From: Nymphaea colorata | Taxonomy: Eukaryota > Streptophyta > Magnoliopsida > Nymphaeales > Nymphaeaceae | Length of the DNA stretch: 64,000 nt | NCBI RefSeq assembly: GCF_008831285.2 | Contig: NC_045140.1 | Location: forward strand, 8,304,505 to 8,368,504 | Direction: 5' to 3' | In this document: piece after piece, positions 21,248 to 33,750 of the stretch | Layout of the letters: every line of letters starts with the position of its first letter | Position numbering within the stretch: position 1 is the stretch's first letter | Program-made: the position numbers and the translations under genes | Notes under the pieces: model-generated | Seen by the model: only the letters and a program-made list of their open reading frames with translations | Database searches by the model: none | Told to the model about the DNA's origin: nothing

Positions 21248-23900
21248 TGTAATACCCCAAACTACATCTACTTAATTTTTGAAACATATCTTTATATTCT
21301 TCAGCTACTTATTATAAGTTGCTAGTTGTGGTGGCTGACTTTTTCGTAGATTGGCTTCTTCAAATGAGATTGTTACGATTAGATATAACTCACAACCAGC
21401 TCTCCAATGACATTAATTGTCCTGAGTGTGGATTATGTATGACAAAGAATTGGTCCACGGAAGTGGAAGTTCTTTAGATAATTTAAGGCACTTAAATGCA
21501 ATTTTTAAAAACTAATAAACTGCTTAATAATGAGACTAGTGGTCCTAAAAGACATACTTAAAAGAGACTAAACATAGTTTAATCTTAATTAATCTAGGTT
21601 TAGGTTTAATTAATCGATCATTAATTACAACTGATTAAATTAGAGTTAAACTGGAATTTCATTGAATAAAGAGGGATTAACTTTGAGAATTAGTAACTTT
21701 AGGCTGGTTGAGCATAAGTCGATCATCATTGAATCACCATGGAAAAGAGAGAAAAGAGAGAGAGAGAGAGAGAGATGTAAGGATCATTTGGTGGGCCGAC
21801 ATATGTCAATGAGAAATTTTAGACATTATGACTATCTTAATGTAAATATCTGGTTAAGTGGTTGCATTTTGGGATATCACGTCATTTTATATTGTATGGG
21901 GTATTTTTATAATGTATAGATACCTATACGCAATTACGGATTCTTTGATGTGTTGAATCCAAAATTGCTCATAACATAAAAGGTAGTGGTCCCTAGGGAC
22001 GTGCAGAGAGTTGAAACATCGCTTTTTAGGGTTGTCTCTTTCCCATCTGAGAGGAACCGCACGTGTTTCGCTCAGACCCTGGAAGATCCTACTGTGATCT
22101 CACCGTCCGGTTGATCCTATTATGATCTCACCATCCGGTTGTTCAGATGGATTCAGGTATGCTTCCACTACAGTTAAAGTTTTGATTCAATGATTTAGCA
22201 TGAACGAGATCCCACTTAGGGCATATTCTTTTGTTTGTATATGCATTAGGAAATCTCCATCAAGGGAACACGGAAAACTCTGGCCGACCGACTGAGGTTT
22301 GTCAGGCTACCCTTTGGGAGACTTTTAGCAGTTGCTGGCACTTTCAAACAATCAAGATCATCGTTTATATCATGTAAGGTGTCCATAGGGTTTCCAATTT
22401 TTTTTTTTTATTGATTTAAACCAATTGAATGTGTAATTTTGTGTCATATTCTAGGAATCATGCTTTTTCTACTGCTCCACGTATTCATATAATTTGTTTG
22501 GGGAGAAAATGCACATTTGAGGTGATTTTATAAACCCCCAAATTGCCCAGTTTGTGAAATAGCCCTTTGGAGCATGTTTTTTGAGATATTGACATTACAG
22601 ATGCATTCTACATGTCAAAAAATGGTACATAACCCAAATAGTTTTGAACTGCCCGAGCCATTTTTCTTGTATCCGGTGGTTGACGTAGGTCAGTGGTTGC
22701 TGGTCGTCCATGGCTGAGCTACGGCTGACATGGCTAGGCCACAACCCTCGCGTGGCTAGGCACCATCATCGGCTGTAGGCTCAGCTTGTTTTTGACTTCC
22801 CGAGGTGTACCCACACACCATTTCAAGCATACGGGCCCTATATATATATATATATATCTCGGTTGAGTATGTGCTGTCTTTGATCCATTGTTATGTTTTA
22901 CTTGTTTATGATTAATGATATGATATTGAGAGCATGAGCAGGAGATGGATGTAGGGGCAAGGGCCTAAGGCCAGATTTATTGTTAACAAATCAAACAAAA
23001 TGGACATTAGTTGAGCCTAATGTAAAAGGGGTTAGGAGGGCGATGCATGGGCCTGGGTTTTGAGAACGGACTTATTGAGAACAAACCATATTGTGAAGTG
23101 CTCCTTACCCGGGAGCAATGAGTCTGTCCCCACGTATAGTATAGGATGTGTTGCTGTAACAATTATAGGTTAGCTTAGTAGTCGTTGGGAGTTACAACAA
23201 GGTTACCCCAAGTTCTACTATTCTCATGACTTACTTGTTGTGTGTGATGATCGAAAGCTACAGGCAGGTCTTGTTGCGCATTATACATTCCATAGTGAAA
23301 TACATCATTGCTTAGTTCTTAGGGTTATGTGTTTGAGCATGCAAACTACATTATGATGGCTACTCATTACTTAGATGGAATACTTGGTGTTTTGGTGTCT
23401 CTATTGTTCCATCTATACTATCTAGGTTTGAATGGTTGAAGTATGTATGGGCCTCAGGGATAGACTATACTCAAGTTTATCTTTTGTGCTTGTTGATATT
23501 TTATTTTCAGGTACTCATTCCGAGGAGTGTGGTGCATTATGATGCTGTTGGGATAGAGAGTGATCTTTGGATTGTGGCTGATGCTAATCCTTGCTGCGTT
23601 TTGGTCGTGGAACTGTTTTGTGTATATATGACCATGTAGGGTGATGTCCTTTTACTTAGTTTTTGTGCTATGATATATCTATTTTATCTTTTGGCTACAG
23701 GATGTTGTTTTACATTTTATATGTGTGTTCTACAGTACGACCACTGATGCACTAGTTACACTGACTGCTTGTATGTTGTGCCCTAGGACACATACAAAGG
23801 AAAATCTCTAATGCATTATGCATGCATCACTCGTGTTGCACTAAATTTGTACGTAATATATGGTTGTGAGTAGCATCATTATATATATGAAAGTACTCCA
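21248..23900. mobile_element. Possible LTR (solo or relic), edges uncertain
   Basis: TGTAATACCCC at 21248 is a typical start for plant Ty3/gypsy LTRs. The following 2.5 kb has the non-coding, GT-rich character of such LTRs, including an ACCGTCCGGTTGATCC-type segment and a late GATGTTGTTTTACATTTTAT. A 28-bp unit is tandemly duplicated at 22085-22140, and a short TA run lies at 22842-22857. No matching CA end with a 5-bp target duplication was found and no internal domain belongs to it, so the call is weak. Confidence 0.3.
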
Positions 23901-25849
23901 ATCTTTGGGGCAGACTCACGAAACAATTGCAAACTATTTATGTTGCTAAACAGCTACTAAGATCCTCAATTTAACAAACACAACCTTAGAGTCTCTTATC
24001 CCAACCATGGAAGTTGGGGTACCTTTTTCCCACCTAATGACTAACCTAGTGTTTCAAGTATTGTCTACATCCACCCACTTTGAGCGATACACATTTGTTG
24101 TTTCTTGCCAACATGATGTAAGGCCAATATAGGTTTATGACTTTTATTTTAAATTAGTTTAAAATGTTTTTATTTTTTAATTTGAAAATTTTGAAAAATG
24201 GGGTTACATGGGCCATTATACAACTCAACCCCTTTCTTTTACATCTAAAAATCACCACTAGGGTAAGATTGTATACTTGATTGTACTGTCTTTTCTTACC
24301 TGGTTGTTTAGGTTAGTCAGGTTGTCCGTCCATAGCCATTTAGAGAGCATTTGGTTACTCTACATTTGAAATTCATGGATCTGATGTGTACATGAGGTGT
24401 CATGCTTTTGTGATGTGGCAAAAGATCTTATGGTAAATCCATGGTTCATCAAACTAAGGATCTTGGGTCAGACCTAAAGACCCACACTTAAGATGTTTAT
24501 CTTAGTTCCTTGCATTAAGAAAATGTTGTATTCAAGATCAAAGGGGGATGGTCTGATCTTAAATCTACAGTTCTGAAATATTGATGATCTCAAATACGTT
24601 GTTATCCAATCCTCTCTAGGGGGTCATTTGGTAGGAGAGGCACGTCGTGAATGCCCCATAAAATTGGTCTAAAGATTGGAGCAAGTGCATTAGACACTAA
24701 ACTATTGTTCAATGAACCCACCCTAATTGTTAAGCCAGACTCATGAGACACTTACAAAGTGTCTATGCTGCCAAACTACCCTTAAGAGTGGTTTGCACTG
24801 GACATCTAAAAGTCCATCACAAATTTGAAAATTTGAAAAGTGAAGGCTGGCTGCATTTCAATTTGTACCCAATAAGATGGGGAACTTCTATGTCAAATCC
24901 CTCAACCTATACCATGATTCCAGTTATTTGAACCAGGAGATGAACTCTTCACAGGTAGTGTTGGTACCATGGGTCGCACCAATTAAACAAAGCCTAATGA
25001 TAAAGTTGTTTTATAAAAATCGGTTGTTCAAGAAAACTGGCCAAGATGAAGATTCGGTAAATTAACTTATTCAACAATACAGCTGAATCGGTTGTAAATT
25101 ATCAGCTAAAATATATTAACATTTTTTGTTCTCAAACAAAATAAACTGAAACTATATAAATAATAATAATTAAAAACTTTTGAAAATACAAAATAAAAAT
25201 CACACATGGTACTTTTGAAGCAGAAAAAAAAATGCCACCATATATAGCTCATGTACACCATGCATGAGTACTGTCAAATCATCTAGTTATCTAAGGACAC
25301 AAGCCAATCTTCCCTTGGCAAAAACGGAATACAAGAATCAGATCTTAGATCTAGACCACAATCCATTTAGGGCCTACTTGTGGTTCTGGTAGTTTTGGTG
25401 GCATTAATTCTGAGATAACGTGTCTCATTCCCATCTGGGATTTGGAAAGGAATAAAATTTGGAGATTGGAGCACTATGCCTGGCGATGGCAAACACCACA
25501 TAAGAGCATGCAGGTTGATGATGTATTATTCCATATTCCTTTCCTTCATGGCTACAATGCTTGAATGGATTTGGACAACGGGTTGGAATAAGACATCAAA
25601 ATTTGGAGAATAAAACGTAAAGTATCATTCTATTCCCATTCAACAATACAATGGATGATGTATGACAAAAAGGCACACTCAAATTTTTCGGTGGTACACT
25701 TGAATTTCAGAGGACGATACGTCAAGCATAATAAGACAATATTCTGTTTTTTGCTTTCCCTTTTCATAATAGTCCAAACTTTTATTGCGTAAGTACATTA
25801 ATTTGCTGTTATTGTCAAAATAGTCCAAATAACTACTGTGTTCTACAAG
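23900..25849. other. Intergenic, no gene recognised
   Basis: AT-rich unique-looking DNA. Phrases such as CTCATGAGACACTTACAAAG at about 24740 resemble earlier sequence near 23908, suggesting old short repeats, but no boundaries could be set. Confidence 0.4.
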
Positions 25850-26326
25850 TAGGGGTGAACAACGAGTTGAGCTACTCGACTTTGACTTGTTAAAGCTCGA
25901 CTCGTGAACAAGTTTGAGCGAGTCATTTGCTTAATGAGTTGAGCTCAAGTTCATGAGCTGACTTATTCAAATAATCGAGTTAAGGTTCAAGCTCAACACG
26001 TAACTGCTGAGTCAAGCTCAAGCTTTAATCGAGTATGTCGAGCCTTAATCAATGCGATATATTCAAATGAGTTTATAAGCTTGTCGGGCCTTAATTGAGT
26101 CGAGCTTGAGCTCAACATGTAACAATGAATATTAATTTTATACAAATGAATTTGTCGAGCCTCAATTGAGTTGAGCATGAGCTCAACCCGTAACTGCCGA
26201 GTCGAGCTCGAGTTGCTTCCATCGAACTATTTTCGAGCTCGAGCCGAAGCGAGCTCGAGGTTTCATTAGTCGAACCGAGTTCGAGCTGACTGAACTCTGT
26301 CTCAACTCGGTTTGTGTTCACCCCTA
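25850..26326. mobile_element. 477-bp hAT-type MITE with TAGGGGTGAACA termini
   Basis: Perfect 12-bp terminal inverted repeats: TAGGGGTGAACA at 25850-25861 and TGTTCACCCCTA at 26315-26326. The flanking 8-mers TCTACAAG (25842-25849) and TCTATAAG (26327-26334) match at 7 of 8, as expected for an aged hAT target duplication. The body is full of GAGCTCGA and CGAGTTGAGC-like words repeated in both orientations. It has no coding capacity, so it would need a transposase in trans. Confidence 0.9.
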
Positions 26327-26334
26327 TCTATAAG

Positions 26335-27920
26335 TTTAATCAATTCTCACATGATTACGACATTTCTAGGCATCACAGACCAGAATGGCTTTCAAGTACA
26401 TTAGAAATTAACAAAGTCCTCAAATCAGATCCGGGCCCCTCGTACAAATGTTCTCAAAACACATGTTTCAAGCACACCTGCTTCAAGGAACATGCTGTAA
26501 TTATGTCCAATGTTTGATTGTCCACAAATGTAAGAAAACAATATTCACTACGGCACTATGTTTCTTTGAACGAGAACATAATGTTCTCGAAATAGGTATA
26601 AATAAGAACACGATGATCTTCTGATTATATCATCCATATAATAGCATTAAGAGGATACCTTATGTACCAAAAAAGGAAAGGTTGGCTTTGGAAAATGCTT
26701 TGAGCAAGAACTGCATTTAAAAAAAAGCTAATTTCACAAGGATGCCGATGGAAAATTTGCTTTTTATATGCTTTACAGTTGAGCATAGAATATGCATGCT
26801 AGAAAATGTGCCGGCTACCATTACAAGCAGTCCCTTCCCTTTTTTTCTTTTCCAAATCAAACCATGCTTGTAAGTGCGTTTAGCATTGTCCATATGCCAA
26901 GAATCAATGCTTACGCTGCATCACGTTTGTCTTAACGGAAAATATGATCTTTTAGGAATTTAATATCGCAACAATTTTGAGCGGTTGATCTTCAATATGT
27001 TAAAAGTCCTGCCTTAACGTCACAGAGGAATGTCATATATATCGGATTTATGTCTAACTGTTTGTTCCAATCTGGTAAAGAAACTCGGATTAGATGGCTA
27101 AGCTGATTCGAGATTGCTATGCAGCTTCGCAATTAACTGAGTCTCAATGCTATACTAGACTACAATCTGAACCCAATTATATATAAATGCCCGATATTAG
27201 GCTAGTCGGATCCGAACTGGGTTTGAAAAAATTGGATTCGAACTGGGTTTGAAAAAATTGGATCCGAATATAAATATTGGGATCTGATTGCGTAGGATCC
27301 GATCAAGTCGAATTTGGTAATCGCTGGTTGGTAGCCAAATCTGATCCGTTTACATCTCAAAAGTCATATCATGAGAACGGCTAGCTTAGAACATGTAGAG
27401 TATGCCTGTATTACATTAAAAGCCTTTGAGAATTATAATTCATAAGAATATATATAACTTCAGTTCATAGAATTGTCTAGCCGCAAGGATTCCACATTAT
27501 TTCACGTTTGAGTGTGTACTTGTTTATTTTATTGCTTCACTTGCTCCATTTTCTCAGTATATCAAGTAGCTAAATCTAAAATTTCAAAGTTCGGCCATAT
27601 TTTTGTTATTTCCCTAAAAGTTTGGCAGTTGTTTCTATTCAATGTCAATACATATAAATTTCAAAGTATTTTACAAAGGAACTGATTTTTAGTTTCATGC
27701 CAATAGACTGGCGTGTCACCAGGGTTTCATGTTCCTTCTAGCATAATGTAGAAGAACAATAATGAAAGCAACATCAAATTTCCTTTCTCCTCACAAATGA
27801 ACGATCAAAGCAACCCAATGGAGAAGATTTGCTCTCAGCAATTTCATGCGTTCAATAATTACCCAACTGGTCAAGAGAATCCCAAGCAAAAGAATCCCAC
27901 TATCCCACACTCTGCTGCCC
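26335..27920. other. Upstream region of the PIN5-like gene
   Basis: No gene is recognised. A 26-bp unit (CGAACTGGGTTTGAAAAAAT core) is tandemly duplicated at about 27209-27265, within a patch of GGATCCGAA-like words (27180-27360). That word pattern is also seen near 51000 and 58400-58620. Otherwise the sequence is AT-rich. Confidence 0.45.
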
Positions 27921-27926
27921 ACATCA

Positions 27927-27934
27927 TATAAATA
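27927..27934 (+). promoter_or_regulatory. TATA box of the PIN5-like gene
   Basis: TATAAATA lies 137 bp upstream of the start codon. It predicts transcription from about 27960 and a leader of roughly 100 nt. No competing TATA element is as close. Confidence 0.55.
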
Positions 27935-28063
27935 CAAAACAGTGAAAAAAAGGAGGCACCAACTACACCAGCCATCGTTTGAGAAAAGAAGCAAACTCTT
28001 GGGAGTTGACACTTCCATTATAGTCGATTTGATTTCCTTTGTTCAACTCAGAGAAGAAAGAAG

Positions 28064-28769
28064 ATGATTGGCATTAAGGATATCTACAATGTTATATCAT
28101 CCACCTTCCCTCTATATGTCCCTCTCTTCCTTGGCTATGGCTCTGTGAGATGGTGGAAGATCTTCACCCCTGAGCAGTGCATAGCCATAAACAAGCTTGT
28201 GGCCTACTTTACTCTCCCCTTCTTCACCTTCGAGTTCGCGTCGCATGTCGACCCATTTGCGATGAATTACCAGGTTATCGCGGCCGATGTGCTCTCCAAG
28301 GTGATCATAGTGGTGATCTTGGCTTTCTGGGCTAAGTGCAGTAGTAAAGGGAGCTATAGCTGGTCCATAACAAGTTTCTCACTGATCACACTCACAAACT
28401 CACTGGTTGTGGGTGTGCCCATGCTGCATGGCATGTATGGTATGATGGCAGAAGACCTGGTGGTGCAACTCTCTGTTTTCCAAGCCATAGTGTGGCTGAC
28501 AGTGCTGCTGTTTGTGCTGGAGGTGAGAAAAGCAAGGAGCAGTGTGCTCTCTGTCATGGCCTCTAGTAAGGACTCCCAAGTTGTCTCAGTTGACGTAGAG
28601 AAGGAGGCACAGGGAACTGAGAGTTTAAGCAGTGAGAAACCCTCAATCTGCGCAATCTTGAGGGTGGTGTTTTTGAAGCTTGCTATCAACCCCAACTCTT
28701 ATGCTAGCATTGTTGGTGTTATATGGGCTTCTCTCTCTAACCGGTGAGCTCCATTTCCTTGCAGAATAA

Positions 28770-28819
<50 letters not shown>

Positions 28820-30623
28820 GATGTTAACATATTCTATTGACTCATAAACGAACAAATTCAAAAGATGGTATATGATCAGATGTATCTAGTGGACCTAATC
28901 ACAGTCGCATAAAGGATCTAAAAGATAGGAACCCAGGATCAAAGATTGGAACGGATAACTTATTTGTTCAAGAATTCTTCTTTGAATGTTTCACATGGAC
29001 TGATGCAATCCGTTGATGACCATAAAATTGCAGGTGGCATTTTGGTATGCCAAGCGTGATGGAAGGATCGATCACCATATTGTCTAAAGCTGGTGGAGGC
29101 ATGGCAATGTTTAGCATGGGTATGCCTCGAACTAATTAGCTTCCTAATTGCCTTGATGGTCACACAAGTTTGGGAAAGCTTTTGTCCTTGTCTATTCAAC
29201 CCTTAGTTCGAACACATAGTTTCGTAGATTGTGTTATACATTTGATAATATCAACTTTGTCAACAATCCCTCAATCGTGGAGACATGCTTTGGTTTTAAT
29301 GCATATTCAAATAACCTTAAAGTCTAAGGTCCGATTCTTCCAAAGGTGGAGCCAGGATTTTTTTTAGGGGCAGGCCAAACGATCCATTGGTTGAGAAGAG
29401 GAGCGACGAGATGGGCCAAACTAAAAAAAATTGATTTTTTTAATATTTTTTTCCTGCACTCATCTAGGCCTCCCTCTGCCCCTGGATTCTCCCGAACTTT
29501 CCTGACTTAACAAACTAATGTGTACACATGAGAGAAGCATGTTTTATGAGTTGAATTTGAAACTTTGGGAATGAATGCATGAATAGGTTCAAGAACACTG
29601 TTAGAAGTTGTGAGTTTCAACTGCAGATGAGTTCAGTGTCCTAGTATTGTTAACTTGAAGCATGCATTGGGTATTTTCAGGAGTTTTCATGTCTCAACAA
29701 AAGAAGCTTATAGCATGTGGGCCGAGCTTAGCAGTGTTTGCTATGGTGTTGAGGTTCATTGCTGGACCAGCAGCCATGGCCATTGCTTCCATTGTTGTGG
29801 GCCTTCGCGGGACCGTCCTCCGGATTGCCATCATCCAGGTAATTCTCTTCCTACAATTTGCAAGAGACTAGAGGTCCCAAAATAGATTCTTAAAATATTG
29901 GACTGTCGAGTTGCCATCATCCAGGTAACACAATTTGCAAGAGACTAGGGGTCCCAAAATAGGTTCATAAAATAACAAACTGTCCAATGAATTTAGTGTA
30001 GATTCACGAAATACTCAAATGAAATTTGCACCACCGACATCCACTAGAGTCGAACCTGTGGCTTGCCTTCCATCAGTCGTTTATCAAAGCAAAGTGATCG
30101 GTTGCGATGTGTACTTTTTAAATGGCTGATTTCGACTTTACGACAGGCTGCGGTGCCGCAATCCATCACCTCATTCATTTACGCGAGGGAGTACGACCTG
30201 CATGCGGAGGTCCTCAGCACGGCGTAAGTTTCCTCTATGAAAGCATGGGGAGAATTTTTATGTGAAAATTCATCTTTTATTTGAAGTTAAAATTTTCTTC
30301 AAGGTAAAAAGAGGGGAATGCAAAGAGGATGCCATTAAAAAGATTCTCAATCTCCACGCATGAAGATGCTTTCATATTTTTTCGTATAAAAAATTCTCTC
30401 CAACAAGAAAAAAAGTTGTTTTTTTACCTTGAATTTTCACATTTTGCCTATGCAAAAAAAAAAATATGTGCTATATAATTTCCTTCGTCTGGTTTTACAT
30501 ATCATTTTTCTGCTCATTCAAAATTATTTTATTATTTGTTTAATTTGCAGGGTCATTTTTGGGATGCTTGTCTCCCTGCCTGTGCTGATAGCTTACTATG
30601 TGATTCTTGGCCTTTTGAACTGA
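28064..30623 (+). CDS. PIN5: PIN-type auxin efflux carrier, short PIN5-like, five exons
   Basis: Exons are 28064-28743, 29034-29119, 29681-29838, 30147-30223 and 30551-30623. All introns are GT-AG and the phases are consistent, giving 357 aa. The protein starts MIGIKDIYNVISSTFPLYVP and has GYGSVRWWKIFTPEQC at 24-39. SITSFSLITLTNSLVVGVPM spans 101-120, with the TNS..GVP signature of PIN transporters. FQAIVWLTVLLFVLE spans 139-153. The hydrophilic loop is only about 40 residues (about 155-195), versus several hundred in canonical PINs. That puts it with PIN5/PIN8-type carriers, which act mainly at the ER in intracellular auxin homeostasis. The second membrane half begins NPNSYASIVGVIWASLSNRW, then FSMGVFMSQQKKLI, FIAGPAAMAIASIVVGLRG and the final AVIFGMLVSLPVLIAYYVIL. 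Known short PINs are about 350 aa. Intron 2 carries a MITE and intron 3 begins with a duplicated donor. No coding defect is seen. Confidence 0.95.
28771..28819. repeat. (TC)n(TA)n microsatellite in PIN intron 1
   Basis: A TC run with one interruption passes into a TA run, 28 bp after the exon 1 donor. It is unusually close to the 5' splice site. Confidence 0.9.
29341..29484. mobile_element. hAT-type MITE, copy 2, in PIN intron 2
   Basis: Left end CAAAGGTGGAGCCAGGA, right end CTCCCTCTGCCCCTG. The flanks GATTCTTC (29333-29340) and GATTCTCC (29485-29492) match at 7 of 8. The body is 144 bp with GGCC-rich shoulders and a T/A-rich core. It lies wholly inside intron 2 (29120-29680), away from both splice sites. 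Confidence 0.85.
29825..29980. repeat. 86-bp tandem duplication spanning the exon 3 donor
   Basis: TTGCCATCATCCAGGTAA at 29825 (the end of exon 3 plus the GTAATT donor) recurs at 29911. The similarity continues through CAATTTGCAAGAGACTAG, GGTCCCAAAATAG and TCATAAAAT-like sequence. The second copy has a small deletion after the donor. Confidence 0.9.
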
Positions 30624-31200
30624 TACCACCTCAGGTGCCACGCTGGTGCTTGGCGTTACACCATTAGTAGTGGACTCATTAGAAAATTTAATTTGAACTT
30701 CTGTAATCCTCCCAATGAAAAATTTTGATGTGTTAAATGGTGATCCGGAAGAAGTTTGACACAAGCACGTCAAGTTCATGATTAAATTTGGCTTGCTCTT
30801 CAAGATCAATATGTATGTTCTTTAATTTTATAACATCAAAAATTTATATATATATATATATATATATATGAAACGGCAAGTTATTAATTTCATAACTAGC
30901 AATTGTCCCTAAGAGAGAGTGTGTGACGACTCTTTTCTTAAAAATCTAAAATCATTTTAAATTAAAATTATGATGCACAAAAATAACCATTAAAACTATT
31001 AGACAATGTTACCGGCAAAGTATAAACTATCATCATTTTAAATAAAGAATTAGGTTACACTTTAGAAAAAATTGTTTGGCAAAAGCTCAGAGTACAACAA
31101 TTTGGGACATTCTAGGGTCCTTAAATTCCAAATCAAATAGATCATTTGGACAACATTAGATCATCACGATAGCACAACAACATCGTCGCCATCTTTTTGA
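30624..31200. other. 3' flank of PIN gene; (TA)n run
   Basis: A likely 3' UTR is followed by AT-rich spacer. A (TA)n microsatellite lies at 30845-30869. No other feature is seen. Confidence 0.5.
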
Positions 31201-33750
31201 TTCACGATCTTCTGGAAAGGCAAATTGGGTTGAGAATTAGAAGAAGTTCTCAATACCATGTCTACTATTAGTTTATCAGCTTATAATGATCAAATCAAAG
31301 GTTGAACTTCCCATTCTAGCAAATAATGATCGGCCAATCTTGGTCACCCTATCACGGCTGAGGAATTGTACATTAACCTCATGTAAATGGTATGGTTGAG
31401 GATGAATTCTTCTTATGCCTAGAAGAGGTCTGCCAATCTCAAGAAGGGACTTACTCGTTCAGGAATTGGTGGCCGTGTTGTAAGCAAATTCTTCCCACAA
31501 CAAGTACTCAATCTAGTTATGTGACTATCGCTGCATATAACACCTCAAGTATGTCTCTAAGACTTCGTTTAGTACTTCCATTTATCCATACATTGAGGAT
31601 GGTAGGCGGTGCTAAGAAAAGTTTATTCTCCTATAAACTAAAATAATACTGCCAAAATTTGCTAAGGAATAGAGGATCTCGATCGCTTACAGTCATCTTT
31701 GACATGTCATGCAACATTCCTACATGATTTTGAAATGCCTTGGCTACTTCTTTTGTAGTGTAGGGGCGTGAAAAGGCTATGAAATAGGTGTATTTCGAAA
31801 AGCGATTGATTATAACGAGGGGCGGAGGTAGAAATTTTTCACGAGGGGGGCGAATTAAAATTTGTAAATTTTGACTAGAGCTAAAATATCATTTTTCAAA
31901 ATTTTTATATAAAACAAGTGAAATTTTTTAAAATTTACATGTAATTTTTTGTTTTTAGATAGAATCAAGGCCCATGTGGCCTTACCTTAGCTCCGCCCCT
32001 AATTACGATTAATATAATGGATTTCTCTTTAGATCACACCTACCCTTTAATGAAGTCCATAGACAATTCCTCCAAAATGTGTCACGGAATCAGCAACAAT
32101 TTTAACAACCTAAGAGGTCGGAGTTTTATATTTAAGCTTTTGGCATACAACACAACTCCTAATATATCCTTGATGTCCCTCTTCATGCTAGGCGACAAAA
32201 ACATTTGTCAGATTCTTTGATGACTTGGTATATTTTACAATTTTAATCAATAGTGGACATATGGGGGATAAAACTCTACTCCTTGGTTCCCTCCCTCCTT
32301 CCATCATAGTATATTCCTAACAGCTTTTTGATTAACCCGATTCTTGGGGAACATATATTATGCCTTGAAAACATAGATAGGGCACATGCCAATAGTATCC
32401 ATGATTCTTTAATTGATTACTTTTCAATTGTTGTCATATGTCTTCGACTGGTTTGAGTTTTTTATGGGCTTCGTCCAACCATCCCATATGTCCACTATTG
32501 ATTTTACTAAAATGCTTAATCGGGATGACATTAATTTCTTCATCCAAACATCTGTCCCAAACTTCCTTGGCAGTTTATTGGCCACCCCATTTTCTGGTCC
32601 TCTCTTACAGTGGATGTTAAAGTCATAGCACCACCATTTCTATTGTTATGATTTGTGTACACAAAAAACCTTCTACCCCTGATCATAAGCAAACTACCCC
32701 TGAAAATTATCTCCCCTTGATCGATTGAAGCAAGCGATCGAACACTTGCCTTGCCTCAAAACTGCTCCTACCCCAAATTCCGACACATTTGTATCAACTA
32801 CAAATGGGCTGATTCAAATCTAGTAACTACAAAATTAGGATGTTGGTTATAGTCTGTTTCAACTCTTCAAATCCAACCTTACTTTTGGTCCTCCATTGAA
32901 ATTGTCCTTTTCTTAACATAATAGTGAGTGGCAGTGCAATCTTACTGAAGTAATGCATGAACATGCAGGAGTATCTAGCTAAACCAAGAATCCTTTCAAA
33001 GTGGTTGGAAATTCTCAATTGCAAATGGCCATTACCTTGTCCTCTTCCATTTTGACTCCTTGGTCTGAAATGGTGTGGCCTAATAAGGCATTTGCTGGCT
33101 TCTATTCAAGCATTTAGATGCCTTGGCATATAGCTTATGTTGCTGCAAAAAACTCTACAGAATTCTCAAGTGCACTACATGTGCCTCCTTGTTAGCACTC
33201 TAGATTAATATATCATAAGAAAATAATGCAAATCTCCTTAAATGAAGAGAAGAACTTCATTCATCAAGGCTTGACAAGTAGTGAGGGCATTCATTAATCT
33301 TAAAAGCATGACATTAAATTTATAATGCCTTTCATGTGTTTGGGAAGCCACTTTTTTTTGTTATGTTTTCCTATGTGATCCTTCTTTGGTGGTAACCTAT
33401 CCTTAAATCTAGTTTTAAAAAAGATTTGGCACCATCAATTCATCCAACAACTCCTCAATAACAGTATGATGTATCTATTTATGCGGTAATTGCATTAAGC
33501 ACTCTATAATTAAAAAAAAAAATGCCAAGTCTCATCCTTTTTCTTAACGAATAAAGCCTGCAAAAAGTAGGAACTGTGGCTCGCCTAAATCACACCTTTT
33601 TGAAGTATCTCTTTGATTAATCTTTTAGTCCCACTTTTTGTGCATATCTATATCAATATGCTTACAACTTAACTGGTTTTGCCTCAAGCTCAACTTTAAT
33701 TTTTATGGTTGAAGGCCCTATTTGAGGCAGAAATCTACTTGAGGTATCTT
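31200..33750 (-). mobile_element. Ty3/gypsy retrotransposon pol relic
   Basis: Read on the minus strand, the motifs are in gypsy order. RT: LIKEILQKGVI, a stop, then LFVKKKDETWH near 33610-33520. RT/RNase H connection: FERILGLARYSCMFMHYFSK, then APLTIMLRKGQFQW-like sequence, near 33000-32880. Integrase: SDRDPLFLSKFWQ-like sequence near 31690-31650 and a C-terminal part at about 31640-31300. Stops, frameshifts and lost segments show it is dead. No LTRs were identified. A MITE sits in its integrase region (31819-32000). Confidence 0.85.
31819..32000. mobile_element. hAT-type MITE, copy 3, nested in gypsy relic
   Basis: Left end GGGGCGGAGGTAG, right end TTAGCTCCGCCCCT. The flanks TATAACGA (31811-31818) and AATTACGA (32001-32008) match at 6 of 8. 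The AT-rich core has AAAATTTTTATATAAAA-like words shared with the other copies. Nesting shows it inserted after the gypsy element. Confidence 0.75.

Noticed and set aside
27846-28067. Upstream ORF overlapping the PIN start (ATGA)
   Set aside because: Its ATG is upstream of the likely TATA box at 27927, so it is probably not in the mRNA.
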